Positions 31,958 through 40,473 of a stretch of 64,000 bases of DNA are shown piece after piece; position 1 is the first letter of the stretch; each line of letters starts with the position of its first letter. Made by a program: the position numbers and the translations under genes. The notes beneath the pieces were generated by a model that was not told the origin of the DNA, searched no databases, and worked only from the letters and a program-made list of their open reading frames with translations. This DNA comes from JAEVLT01 sp050496765. GTDB lineage: Bacteria > Bacillota > Bacilli > Bacillales > Cytobacillaceae. The stretch is from contig NZ_JBNWEO010000015.1 of assembly GCF_050496765.1 (NCBI RefSeq), positions 558,001-622,000 on the forward strand. Reading direction: 5' to 3'.

Positions 31958-33163
31958 TTATCTGTATTTTTTCAATTCATAGCGAGCAATCGCTCTGCGA
32001 TGCACTTCATCCGGTCCGTCCGCCAGCCTTAAAGTTCGAATATTTGCCCAGCTTGCAGCAAGCGGGAAATCATCACTGACCCCGGCTCCTCCGAGTGCTT
32101 GAATCGCGCGGTCGATCACCTTTAAGGCCATGTTTGGAGCCACGACCTTAATCATCGCAATTTCGCCTTTTGCCTCTTTATTACCAACCGTATCCATCAT
32201 GTACGCTGCTTTAAGGGTCAACAGTCTTGCTTGCTCAATTTCAATTCTGGAATCAGCAATCCATTGTTGAATTACACCTTGTTCAGCAAGTTTTTTACCA
32301 AAAGCGGTACGACTTTGAACACGTTTACACATTTCTTCTAATGCTCTTTCCGCAGCGCCGATCGAGCGCATACAATGGTGAATCCGTCCCGGCCCTAGCC
32401 TTCCTTGAGCAATCGCGAACCCTTTCCCTTCACCCCATAACATGTTCGTTGCTGGCACGCGGACATTGTTGTATTCAATTTCTGCATGGCCGTGCGGGGC
32501 ATGATCATAGCCGAATACCGGTAAAACGCGTTTAATCGTAACTCCTGGCGTATCAAGTGGTACCAAAATCATTGATTGCTGTTCATAGGTTGGGGCATTC
32601 GGATCATTTTTGCCCATTACAATCGCAATTTTACAGCGGGGATCGCCAGCTCCGGAAGACCACCATTTCGTTCCGTTGATGACATATTCATCGCCATCGC
32701 GAACAATGCTGGCCTGAATATTGGTCGCATCTGATGAAGCAACCTCCGGCTCAGTCATCGAAAAACAAGAACGAATCTCGCCCTTTAGCAGAGGCTTTAA
32801 CCATTGTTCTTTTTGCTCCTCTGTCCCATAGCGGACAAGTACTTCCATATTGCCAGTATCGGGAGCTGCGCAATTGAAAACTTCTGGGGCTATGCTCGAA
32901 CGTCCCATAATCTCACAAAGCGGAGCATACTCTAAATTCGTCAGGCCGGCGCCATATTCGCTTTCCGGCAAAAATAAATTCCATAACCCAGCTTTCTTGG
33001 CCTTTTCCTTTAATTCTTCCATAATGGGCGGAATTTTGGAAAAACGATCTTTTTTGTCAATTTGTTCAGCATACACTTTTTCATTCGGGTAAATGTATTC
33101 ATCCATAAAAGCCGTTAATTTGTTTTGCAGCTCTTTCACTTTATCCGAGTAGTCAAAATTCAT
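31958..33163 (-). CDS. ACAD10/11-type acyl-CoA dehydrogenase
   Basis: 401-residue FAD acyl-CoA dehydrogenase of the ACAD10/11 clade. Clade-specific stretches include APEVFNCAAPDTGNMEVL, SCFSMTEPEVASSDATNI, NGTKWWSSGAGDPRCKIAIV, QGRLGPGRIHHCMR and ADGPDEVH, where an Asp replaces the usual YEG catalytic Glu as is normal in this clade. In ACAD11 and LvaC this type processes 4-phosphoacyl-CoA. ATG 33163 lies 6 nt after GGAGGT. It heads the leftward operon and its promoter carries a TetR-type palindrome. Confidence 0.88.
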   Translation of the reverse strand: MNFDYSDKVKELQNKLTAFMDEYIYPNEKVYAEQIDKKDRFSKIPPIMEELKEKAKKAGLWNLFLPESEYGAGLTNLEYAPLCEIMGRSSIAPEVFNCAAPDTGNMEVLVRYGTEEQKEQWLKPLLKGEIRSCFSMTEPEVASSDATNIQASIVRDGDEYVINGTKWWSSGAGDPRCKIAIVMGKNDPNAPTYEQQSMILVPLDTPGVTIKRVLPVFGYDHAPHGHAEIEYNNVRVPATNMLWGEGKGFAIAQGRLGPGRIHHCMRSIGAAERALEEMCKRVQSRTAFGKKLAEQGVIQQWIADSRIEIEQARLLTLKAAYMMDTVGNKEAKGEIAMIKVVAPNMALKVIDRAIQALGGAGVSDDFPLAASWANIRTLRLADGPDEVHRRAIARYELKKYR

Positions 33164-33180
33164 CATTGCACCTCCAACCG

Positions 33181-33202
33181 ACATACTTACCAGTCGGTAT
33201 GT
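33181..33202. promoter_or_regulatory. 22-bp palindrome A, predicted TetR-type operator
   Basis: Arms ACATAC...GTATGT around TTACCAGTCG. It is near-identical to the palindrome at 43062-43083. It begins about 6 bp downstream of a TATAAT -10 (33218-33213, minus strand), so it covers the transcription start of the ACAD10/11 operon. The regulator gene is not in the window. Confidence 0.7.
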
Positions 33203-33207
33203 TAATG

Positions 33208-33239
33208 ATTATATTATACATAATTTTTAGAATTTTCAA
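33208..33239 (-). promoter_or_regulatory. Promoter of the ACAD10/11-type operon
   Basis: On the minus strand TTGAAA (33239-33234) is followed by two overlapping TATAAT hexamers (33218-33213 and 33213-33208), with spacers of 15 or 20 nt. The choice between them is open. Confidence 0.55.
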
Positions 33240-33248
33240 GTTAATATT

Positions 33249-33641
33249 TTATGAATCTCGTAAAATTTTATAAACTCCTGTTCCGGTTGCGATTAACTGT
33301 TGTTTTTCGCCAATGATTTTCGCCTCTGCCATCGCAACCTTATATCCTTTCTGGATAATTTTTGCGGTTGCCATGATTTCTCCCGTACTAACAGGTGCAA
33401 GATAATGGACGTTTAAATTCATCACTGAAGTTTTTGTTTTGTAAATGGATTGAATGACCATGGTTTGTATACTTTCCAGCATCGCTGCATGAACACCACC
33501 GTGCAACGTCTGGTTCAAATTGTGGTGATCGGGTTGCACCAACAGCTTTAGAGCAACACTGTCCACATCCAGCTGTACCATTTCAAATCCAAGATGGTTT
33601 AGGAACGAATTTTGTGTTAAATTTTGTAAAAATTCAGCCAA
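33249..33641 (-). CDS. PaaI-type hotdog thioesterase
   Basis: 130-residue single hotdog domain: HNLNQTLHGGVHAAMLESIQTM is the central helix motif (HGG), followed by VHYLAPVSTGEIMATA and IATGTGVYKIL. Such enzymes hydrolyse acyl-CoA thioesters in the cytosol. TTG 33641 is favoured as start (GGAGG 7 nt upstream); the longer frame overlaps the previous gene and lacks an SD. It is the last gene of its operon and follows a second hotdog protein by 20 bp. Confidence 0.83.
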   Translation of the reverse strand: MAEFLQNLTQNSFLNHLGFEMVQLDVDSVALKLLVQPDHHNLNQTLHGGVHAAMLESIQTMVIQSIYKTKTSVMNLNVHYLAPVSTGEIMATAKIIQKGYKVAMAEAKIIGEKQQLIATGTGVYKILRDS

Positions 33642-33661
33642 TGTTTCGCCTCCTCTCTTGA

Positions 33662-34069
33662 TCAACGTTTTAATCCTAGAGAATCCAGTGAGAGTATATC
33701 CATCGGCTTGATTTTAAACGTACCAATTGCTTTAGCAATTAGCGTATCGCTGTCGTCAATTACCACGCCTTCAGCAGTAACATAATTTTCCTGGTGATCG
33801 AGAATGATTGTTTTGGCAAAATAGTTTTCTTTTGCGCTTAGATCGAAGAAGGTTAAATTTAATTGAATCGTTGTTGCGAATGCTTGAAATTGTTTCGAAA
33901 CTTGTGCACCCATGACTGTGTCCAACATTGTTGAAAGGGCGCCAGAGTGAACAATACCATCTTCCTGTAACAAATGCTTCTGTAAGGGTAGTTTTAAACG
34001 AAATCCCAGTTCCGCAGACTCCTCGCTTACAAAACCAAGTTTTTCAAAAAATGTTGAATTAAGTTTCAA
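33662..34069 (-). CDS. Hotdog-fold thioesterase-like protein
   Basis: 135-residue hotdog-fold protein with EDGIVHSGALSTMLDTVMG as the helix motif (HSG), TTIQLNLTFFDLSAKENYFAKTII and IAKAIGTFKI. It probably forms dimers or tetramers; a heteromer with the neighbouring hotdog protein is possible. TTG 34069 follows AAGGGGGT. It is 18 bp after the thiolase gene. Confidence 0.8.
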   Translation of the reverse strand: MKLNSTFFEKLGFVSEESAELGFRLKLPLQKHLLQEDGIVHSGALSTMLDTVMGAQVSKQFQAFATTIQLNLTFFDLSAKENYFAKTIILDHQENYVTAEGVVIDDSDTLIAKAIGTFKIKPMDILSLDSLGLKR

Positions 34070-34087
34070 TGATTTACCCCCTTTCCA

Positions 34088-35269
34088 TTAGACAAGCTCA
34101 ACCATCAGCGCCATTCCTTGACCGCCGCCGATACAAAGAGTGGCAATACCCCGTTTTTCCTGACGGCGAACCATTTCATGAATTAACGTTGTAAGAATTT
34201 TTGCCCCCGTTGCCCCAAGCGGATGGCCAAGTGCAATCGCTCCCCCGTTTACATTCACTTTTTCCGAATCTAACCCCAGCTCGCGAATAACAGCAAGCGC
34301 TTGTGAGGCAAAAGCTTCATTCAGTTCAATTAAGCCGATGTCATCCAAGCTATAACCTGTGCGTGCCAATAGTTTTTTTACAGCAGGGACGGGACCAATT
34401 CCCATCACTTCAGGGGAAACACCTACAGCCGCCCAATCGACAATTTTGGCAATTGGATGCAGCCCAAGTTCAGCCGCTTTCTCACTGGAGGTTAATACGA
34501 GTGCTGCCGCACCATCATTCCTGCCGCATGCATTTCCCGCAGTTACGGTACCATTGGGTTTGAAAGCTGGTTTTAGTTTCTCGAGCGCTTCCATTGTTGT
34601 TTCGGGTCTGGGATGTTCGTCTGTTGCAAAAAGAAATTGACGCTTGCGCTCTGTCACTTCAACCGGAACAATTTCGCCAGCAAATTTCCCAGCTTCAATG
34701 GCGGCAGCCGCCCGTCGCTGACTTTCAAGGGCAAAAGCATCCTGGTCTTTGCGCGAAACCTTGAATCGTTCCGCGACATTTTCTGCGGTTATCCCCATTC
34801 CAAGCTGATTTCCATATATTTCGTTTGGCTGCTGCCCTGCTTCAGTATTTGAATCAATGAGTCTGGCATTGTCACCGCCAAACCGGGAGTTTCTAAGATA
34901 AATAGGTGCATTGCTCATGCTTTCTGTTCCGCCAGCAATGACGATCTCTGCCTGGCCACAAGCAATTTGCTGAGCCGCAGAGGCTACGGCCTGGAGCCCT
35001 GAAGCGCACAAGCGGTTTATTGTAAAAGCAGGTGTTGTTTCCGGTACACCGACTCTTAGTGCCGCTACCCTTGCCACATTGGATGATTCTGTTGATTGTC
35101 TGACCTCACCTAAAATGACTTCATCCACTTGATTTGCCTCAATCCCGGCCCGCTTGATCGCTTCTTTGATAGCGATTGCGGCTAATTGTCCGGAATTCAG
35201 TGATTTTAATGAGCCGCCATATCTTCCAACCGGCGTACGAACCGCACTGACAATCACAATCTCCTTCAT
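34088..35269 (-). CDS. Thiolase (acetyl-CoA C-acyltransferase)
   Basis: 393-residue thiolase with active Cys in NRLCASG, NEAFASQ, GGAIALGHPLGATGA and the second Cys in ATLCIGGGQG. It is clearly related to but distinct from the thiolase at 29795, so the two may differ in acyl-chain preference. AGGAGC precedes the ATG. It lies between an acyl-CoA dehydrogenase and two thioesterases. Confidence 0.9.
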   Translation of the reverse strand: MKEIVIVSAVRTPVGRYGGSLKSLNSGQLAAIAIKEAIKRAGIEANQVDEVILGEVRQSTESSNVARVAALRVGVPETTPAFTINRLCASGLQAVASAAQQIACGQAEIVIAGGTESMSNAPIYLRNSRFGGDNARLIDSNTEAGQQPNEIYGNQLGMGITAENVAERFKVSRKDQDAFALESQRRAAAAIEAGKFAGEIVPVEVTERKRQFLFATDEHPRPETTMEALEKLKPAFKPNGTVTAGNACGRNDGAAALVLTSSEKAAELGLHPIAKIVDWAAVGVSPEVMGIGPVPAVKKLLARTGYSLDDIGLIELNEAFASQALAVIRELGLDSEKVNVNGGAIALGHPLGATGAKILTTLIHEMVRRQEKRGIATLCIGGGQGMALMVELV

Positions 35270-35292
35270 ATAGATGCTCCTCTCAAAGCAAT

Positions 35293-36441
35293 TTAGCTAT
35301 ATTCTTTTTCCAGTTGGGCAGCAATAATATTTTTCTGAATCTCGGACGTTCCTTCGTATATTCTTGTAATTCGCGCATCCCGATAGAACCTTTCAATCGG
35401 ATAATCAGCAATATAACCTAGTCCACCATGGATTTGAACCGCTTTGTCAGCCACGCGGTTATAAACCTCGGAACCATACAATTTTAACATTGCGGCTTCC
35501 TTGATAACCTTCATGCCCTGATCGACCATCCAGGCAACGCGATACGTAAACGACCGTAATGTTTCAATCTCAACTGCCATCTCTGCAAGCATGTGGCTGA
35601 TTGCTTGATTTTTAATAATCGGCTTGCCAAACTGGATACGCTCTTTTGCATATCGAGTCGACATCTCCAACAATTTTTGACATGAGCCAAGGTTCCTTGC
35701 TGCAAGGCCCGCACGTCCATTAGCTAAAATTTTTAACGCATTTACATACCCTTGCCCTTCTGCGCCGAGAACATTTTCCGCTGGAACCTCGCAATCTTCA
35801 AAAATTAATTCAGCCGAATGCGATCCTCTTAATCCCATTTTCCGTTCGACAGCGCCAACCTTGAATCCAGGAAAATCTTTTTCAACAATGAACGATGTGA
35901 TCCCTTTTGCCCCCTTATCTGGATCGGTTGCAGCCATGACCGTAAAAACGCTGGCTTCGGTGGCATTTGTAATATAATGCTTTAAACCATTTAAAATATA
36001 TTTATCCCCTTTTTTGACTGCCGTTGTTTTTAGGTTGGCCGCATTTGACCCAGCATCCGGCTCTGTCAAAGCAAAGGCACCCAGCTTTTCCCCGCTCGCC
36101 ATCTCCGGCAAATACTTTCGCTTCTGTTCTTCATTCCCCATTTCAACAATGCCAACAGTGCCAATCCCTGTATGGGATCCGATCAGCGTCGTATAGCCAT
36201 TGTGCGTTTGACCGATTTCCTCAAAAAGAGCGCATTTCCCAACCATGCCAATCCCAAGACCGCCATATTCTTCTGGAATGCTTAAACCAAATAAACCCAT
36301 TTCTTTTGATAAAGCGAGAATGCGCTCAGGGATCTGGTTTTCCTCTTCAATTTGCATGGCAACAGCTTCAACTTCTGTTTGAATAAAATCGCGGACATTT
36401 CTTTTTAAAAATACTATGTCTTCCTCAAATTCAAAATTCAT
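35293..36441 (-). CDS. Acyl-CoA dehydrogenase
   Basis: 382-residue FAD enzyme that oxidises acyl-CoA to 2-enoyl-CoA, passing electrons to ETF. GAFALTEPDAGSNAANLKT is the first family signature, and the catalytic Glu lies in RIYEGTSEIQ near the C terminus. ATG 36441 lies 8 nt after AGGAGG; ATG 36444 is equally possible. It follows the ligase gene by 12 bp. Confidence 0.9.
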   Translation of the reverse strand: MNFEFEEDIVFLKRNVRDFIQTEVEAVAMQIEEENQIPERILALSKEMGLFGLSIPEEYGGLGIGMVGKCALFEEIGQTHNGYTTLIGSHTGIGTVGIVEMGNEEQKRKYLPEMASGEKLGAFALTEPDAGSNAANLKTTAVKKGDKYILNGLKHYITNATEASVFTVMAATDPDKGAKGITSFIVEKDFPGFKVGAVERKMGLRGSHSAELIFEDCEVPAENVLGAEGQGYVNALKILANGRAGLAARNLGSCQKLLEMSTRYAKERIQFGKPIIKNQAISHMLAEMAVEIETLRSFTYRVAWMVDQGMKVIKEAAMLKLYGSEVYNRVADKAVQIHGGLGYIADYPIERFYRDARITRIYEGTSEIQKNIIAAQLEKEYS

Positions 36442-36453
36442 CATGTACACCTC

Positions 36454-37995
36454 CTATTTTTCTACCAGCATTCGTTTTAATAGTTTACCAACCGTATTTC
36501 GCGGCAATGAATCTCTAATTTCATATACTTTCGGAACTTTGTAGCGGGTTAATTGCTGATAACAAAATTCCTTCAGTTCGTTTAAGTCAATGTTTCTCCC
36601 TTGCTTTGGTACGACAAATGCTTTCACCATTTCGCCAAATTCCGGATCCGGCACCCCGACGACCGCTGCTTCCTGTATATCCGGGTGCTCATATAAAACT
36701 CCTTCGATTTCCTGCGGGTATACATTAAAACCGCCGATTAGGATCATTTCTTTTTTCCGGCCGACAATGTAAAAATAACCATCTTCATCCACCGTTGCCA
36801 AATCCCCCGTGTAGAGCCAGCCGTCTCTTAATGCCTCCCTCGTTTCTTCTGGCTTATTCCAATAGCCAAGCATCACTTGTGGTCCTCTGATTAACAATTC
36901 ACCAACGGTTTTAATGGGAAGATCTTCACCGTTTTCATTTACTATCCGGCATTCGGTTCCAGGCAGCGGGATGCCGATGCTGCCAACTTTTCGCAGCCCA
37001 TCCGGCGGATTTCGATGCGTGGACGGCGATGTTTCCGATAGGCCGTACCCTTCGCCGATTGATGCGCCTGTGAGCCTTTCGAATTTTTTTAACACTTCTA
37101 CAGGAAGCGGTGCCGAGCCGCTTGAGCAAAATTTGAAACAATTTAATTCGTATTGTTCAATTTCGGGATGGTTGACGAATGCGTTGTACATTTTTGGTAC
37201 ACCTGGAAAGAAAGTCGGCCGATGTTTTGCGATGTTCGCAAGTGCCTCGTCAACTTGAAATTTTTTCATTAAAATATTTGACGCACCGATGTAAATTCCA
37301 AGATTCATGCCGGCGGTCATCCCATACACATGATAAAGGGGCGTAGCTGTTAACACGGTTTCTTTGCCAAACAACATTTTTTCTCCGTAAAGGGCTTTGC
37401 TTTGCATAACATTTGCCACTAAATTATAATGCGTCAGCATGGCGCCTTTCTTTTTCCCGGTTGTTCCGCCGGTATATTGAATCACCGCAACATCTGTTTT
37501 TGCCGAAACCGGGCAAGTGGACTCAAGCGGTTTGCTGGCAGCTTCGATCAGTTCGTCAATGGATAGGCAATTTCCGATCGTGTCCGACGCTTCGCTCAGA
37601 AAAACATTTTTAAAAATGAATGATGGCAGTTCCGCGATTTTTGCATAATTTTCCGGTTCGACCACAAGGTGCTCGACACCGGCATCCTGAAAAATTTCAA
37701 GCAATTCTCTTGGTGTATACATTGGATTGACCTGGACGATGATCAATCCAAGCTTTAATGCGGCATAATAGGCGGTCACATAGGATGGATGATTAGAGAT
37801 CATCAAACCAATCCGTTCGCCTTTCCTGCATCCAACTTGAAGTAGGGCACATGCGAGCCGGTCGACTTTTTCTTTTAATACTTGGTAGCTGATTAGTTGA
37901 TTTTTGTAAATGATCGCCGTCTGTGTCGGAAATTTCAAAGTTGTTCGATCGAGTAAGGCATATAGATTTATTTCAGGAATTTCTCCGCTTTGCAC
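36454..37995 (-). CDS. Long-chain-type acyl-CoA ligase
   Basis: 513-residue AMP-forming ligase. P-loop QYTGGTTGKKKG, GEGYGLSETSP, YTGDLATVDEDGYFYIVGRKKEMI and C-terminal NTVGKLLKRM with the catalytic Lys. It activates a second carboxylic acid, probably a fatty acid. GTG 37995 is favoured since GAGGTGA lies 8 nt upstream; GTG 38007 is in the same frame but overlaps that site. It heads the operon ligase-ACAD-thiolase-hotdog-hotdog. Confidence 0.87.
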   Translation of the reverse strand: MQSGEIPEINLYALLDRTTLKFPTQTAIIYKNQLISYQVLKEKVDRLACALLQVGCRKGERIGLMISNHPSYVTAYYAALKLGLIIVQVNPMYTPRELLEIFQDAGVEHLVVEPENYAKIAELPSFIFKNVFLSEASDTIGNCLSIDELIEAASKPLESTCPVSAKTDVAVIQYTGGTTGKKKGAMLTHYNLVANVMQSKALYGEKMLFGKETVLTATPLYHVYGMTAGMNLGIYIGASNILMKKFQVDEALANIAKHRPTFFPGVPKMYNAFVNHPEIEQYELNCFKFCSSGSAPLPVEVLKKFERLTGASIGEGYGLSETSPSTHRNPPDGLRKVGSIGIPLPGTECRIVNENGEDLPIKTVGELLIRGPQVMLGYWNKPEETREALRDGWLYTGDLATVDEDGYFYIVGRKKEMILIGGFNVYPQEIEGVLYEHPDIQEAAVVGVPDPEFGEMVKAFVVPKQGRNIDLNELKEFCYQQLTRYKVPKVYEIRDSLPRNTVGKLLKRMLVEK

Positions 37996-38040
37996 TTGCT
38001 GTTTCACCTCGCTTAAACAAATTTGGTTTTGCGCAAACCC

Positions 38041-38207
38041 GGTTTAACCGCGTAATTATGCGTTTTATCGGTGGATTTAATTTTATCCGCGGAATTTTGA
38101 AATTTATCCGCGAGATCGATCCTTTTATCCGTGAAATTTGATCATTTATCCGTAGACTTTTCCCTTTTATCCGCGTGTTTTTGCGATTTATCCGGATTTA
38201 AGACAAC
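38041..38207. repeat. 21-bp periodic repeat array (TTTATCCGYG)
   Basis: Core TTTATCCG recurs at 38082, 38103, 38124, 38145, 38166 and 38187, exactly 21 bp apart; a diverged copy (TTTATCGG) starts at 38064. The 11 bases between cores vary. The array fills the gap between the ligase and the PanE-like gene. It is not CRISPR-like (core 8-10 bp, no true spacers). The period equals two DNA turns, which would put every core on one face of the helix. Confidence 0.75.
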
Positions 38208-38256
38208 GATTCCAGGTGCATCAATTTCTCTGCTTTTCCCTTTCTCCCGGAATCTT

Positions 38257-39177
38257 CTAAGTTTTCCTCTCGATTTTTGACTGATAACTTAATAGATTGT
38301 AAACTGTCTCTAGTACTGGTGTTGCGACGCCCAGTTCCTTTCCTTTCCTGATCACATAGCCGCAAATTGATTCCAATTCGAGCGGCTTCCCCTTCAATTT
38401 ATCCTGCAGCATTGACGTTTGATGGTTTACAGCCAATTTCCCCTGCTCAATAATTTTTTCATAAAAATTTTCTTCAATCGGAATGCCGATTTTCCTGGCG
38501 ACAACAATTGCTTCTTTGCAAGTTTTCACTGCTATCGTATACAGTTCCTCTGACTCGTAAATTGCGCCTACCTTTGTTTCTGTTAACGCTGTCAGCGGAT
38601 TGAATGTAATATTCCAAAATAGTTTTTTCCATTTTGTTTCTAACACATTGTTTGAAAAAATAGTCTGGATGCCGGCATCATTGAAAAGGTTTGCTAGTTT
38701 CTTGGCATTTTCAGATGTCTTATTTTCCAGTGCACCGATCACCAATCGAGGATGTAAACCAATTTGTCTTATGACTCCAGGCTCCGTTACTTCAGCTTGA
38801 ATGTACGTTGCAGCTGCAAATACTCGCTGTTGGCCAAATAGTTCAGCAAGAATCTCCTCATTATCCACACCATTTTGTAACGTTAGAATCAAACAATCTT
38901 TTTTTAGGAATGGAATAAATTGTTCGGCAACTTCTTTTGTGGCATTTGCTTTTACACAAAACAGAAGAAGATCGACATCGGAAAAATCTTCATATCTTCC
39001 AGTGAAATCACCATCAATATGGAAACTTGCCGCGTCGCCATTTACCGTTAGCCCGTTTTCCTTCAATTTTTCAAGCGTTCTATTCCTTGCCAAAAAAAGC
39101 ACTTTGTGGCCAGCTCTTTGTAATTGTCCGCCAAAATATCCGCCAACTGCACCGGTTCCAGCTACGCCAATTTTCAA
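38257..39177 (-). CDS. ApbA/PanE-type ketoacid reductase (2-dehydropantoate 2-reductase family)
   Basis: 306-residue NADPH-dependent reductase. GVAGTGAVGGYFGGQL is the Rossmann motif, TLQNGVDNEE the central signature and KWKKLFWNITFNPLTAL the catalytic Lys region. Paralogs in catabolic clusters often reduce other 2-keto or oxo acids, so pantothenate synthesis is not implied. The start is TTG 39177 after AAGGGTGG. It is the last gene of the operon that starts at 42989. Confidence 0.82.
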   Translation of the reverse strand: MKIGVAGTGAVGGYFGGQLQRAGHKVLFLARNRTLEKLKENGLTVNGDAASFHIDGDFTGRYEDFSDVDLLLFCVKANATKEVAEQFIPFLKKDCLILTLQNGVDNEEILAELFGQQRVFAAATYIQAEVTEPGVIRQIGLHPRLVIGALENKTSENAKKLANLFNDAGIQTIFSNNVLETKWKKLFWNITFNPLTALTETKVGAIYESEELYTIAVKTCKEAIVVARKIGIPIEENFYEKIIEQGKLAVNHQTSMLQDKLKGKPLELESICGYVIRKGKELGVATPVLETVYNLLSYQSKIERKT

Positions 39178-39218
39178 TTAAGATCCACCCTTTACAGTAA
39201 GACTATGTAACGCAATAT

Positions 39219-39253
39219 GGGTGAAAAGAGAAAAAGGAATTCACTTTTCACCC
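39219..39253. other. Stem-loop between aldolase and PanE-like genes
   Basis: GGGTGAAAAG / CTTTTCACCC, a 10-bp perfect stem with a 15-nt loop and no T-run. It may stabilise or process the leftward mRNA. Confidence 0.5.
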
Positions 39254-39260
39254 AATTGTT

Positions 39261-40031
39261 TTACTCGAGCAGGTCTGGCTGTTCTTTTACAATTCTTTGC
39301 CAAAGAGGTTGGAACTGGAACCAGCCGGCTTCGCTCGTGCCCACTTGACCATAGGTGATTTTAGCATAGTCATCGTCGATCAAAATGGGTGTTCCCGCCG
39401 CTTCGGCAAGTAATTGGGCTTGACAGGAGCGATCCATCGTAATAAACCACCATACAGCTTCATCGACTGATTTTCCAACGGTCAACAAACCATGATTTCG
39501 CAAAATACAAGCTTTTTTCTTCCCGAGTGCTTTGCCAATTCGCTTTCCTTCCTCTGTATCCAAAACAACCCCTGTGTAATCATCAAAGATCGAATGATCA
39601 TTGTACAATGCGCATGCATCTTGGGTAATCGGATCGAGCAGCCGTCCAAGTGTCGACCATGATTTCCCATAGACCGAATGCGAATGAGCGGCGGCAATCA
39701 CATCTGGACGAGCAGCGTGAACCTGGGAATGGATCGCAAATGCGGCACGATTCACAACTCGATGTTTCCCTTCCACAACATCGCCGGTATGATTGCAAAG
39801 AATAAGATCGGATGCTTTAATTTGGCTAAAATGCATGCCAAACGGATTTACCCAGAAGTGATCTTTTTTCTCAGGGTCACGAGCCGTGATGTGTCCGGCA
39901 ACCCCTTCGTCAAAACCAAATTTTGAAAACAACCGGAAGGAGGCTGCGAGCTTTTGTTTCAAGTACAGTCGTTCTTCTTCAATCGTCGCAAACACTGGCG
40001 GCTTATAACTAAGTTCCATTTTGACCGTCAT
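39261..40031 (-). CDS. Class II aldolase/adducin-family protein
   Basis: 256-residue zinc enzyme of the aldolase II fold. GVAGHITARDP, AAAHSHSVYGKSWS (two zinc His) and ILRNHGLLTVGKSVDEA (third His) give the metal site. Members are sugar-phosphate aldolases, decarboxylases or dehydratases. This branch is often seen beside acyl-CoA genes with unknown chemistry, so no exact reaction is assigned. AAAGGA precedes the ATG. Confidence 0.83.
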   Translation of the reverse strand: MTVKMELSYKPPVFATIEEERLYLKQKLAASFRLFSKFGFDEGVAGHITARDPEKKDHFWVNPFGMHFSQIKASDLILCNHTGDVVEGKHRVVNRAAFAIHSQVHAARPDVIAAAHSHSVYGKSWSTLGRLLDPITQDACALYNDHSIFDDYTGVVLDTEEGKRIGKALGKKKACILRNHGLLTVGKSVDEAVWWFITMDRSCQAQLLAEAAGTPILIDDDYAKITYGQVGTSEAGWFQFQPLWQRIVKEQPDLLE

Positions 40032-40065
40032 ATGTCAAATCCTTTCCTTTGCAAAAATACGTTGC

Positions 40066-40473
40066 TTAAACAGAATACAGTTTATAGAAGACCTCGCCTT
40101 TGATTGCTTCTTTTCCATGCTGGTTTTCTGCTTTTACTGTAAATTTCAGGCCTAATTCGTTTTTTTCCTGCAAAGCCGCTTTTAACGTAATGACATCATC
40201 CAAAAACACCATTCCTTTAAAGCGAATTGAATAATCCTGTATGAATCCTTCCTCATAAAAAGGGGTAAATAATTTTGCTAAGTTGCCCATCGTCCACATT
40301 CCATGTGCAATAATTCCGGGAAGACCGGCGTTTTTTGCTTCCTCGTCAATTGTATGGATGGGATTGTAGTCGCCTGAGGCACCTGCATACTTGATTAAAT
40401 CAATCCTTGAAACAGGCTCAAGCCTGATATCTTCTAAGGATTCACCAATTTCCAAGTTTTTGAGCCTGCTCAT
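40066..40473 (-). CDS. MaoC-domain enoyl-CoA hydratase
   Basis: 135-residue hotdog MaoC dehydratase with the hydratase-2 motif YAGASGDYNPIHTIDEEAKNAG (Asp and His catalytic pair) and GIIAHGMWTMG. It adds water to 2-enoyl-CoA to give 3-hydroxyacyl-CoA. The ATG overlaps the stop of the preceding MaoC-like gene by 4 bp, suggesting a heterodimer of two hotdog subunits, as in steroid-side-chain hydratases. Confidence 0.88.
   Translation of the reverse strand: MSRLKNLEIGESLEDIRLEPVSRIDLIKYAGASGDYNPIHTIDEEAKNAGLPGIIAHGMWTMGNLAKLFTPFYEEGFIQDYSIRFKGMVFLDDVITLKAALQEKNELGLKFTVKAENQHGKEAIKGEVFYKLYSV

Noticed and set aside
38064..38207. Possible CRISPR array
   Set aside because: The conserved core is only 8-10 bp with a 21-bp period. 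There is no 25-35 bp repeat with unique spacers and no cas gene nearby.
38257..39177. Pantothenate biosynthesis gene panE
   Set aside because: The family fits, but it ends an acyl-CoA catabolic operon and no other pantothenate gene is present, so the symbol was withheld.
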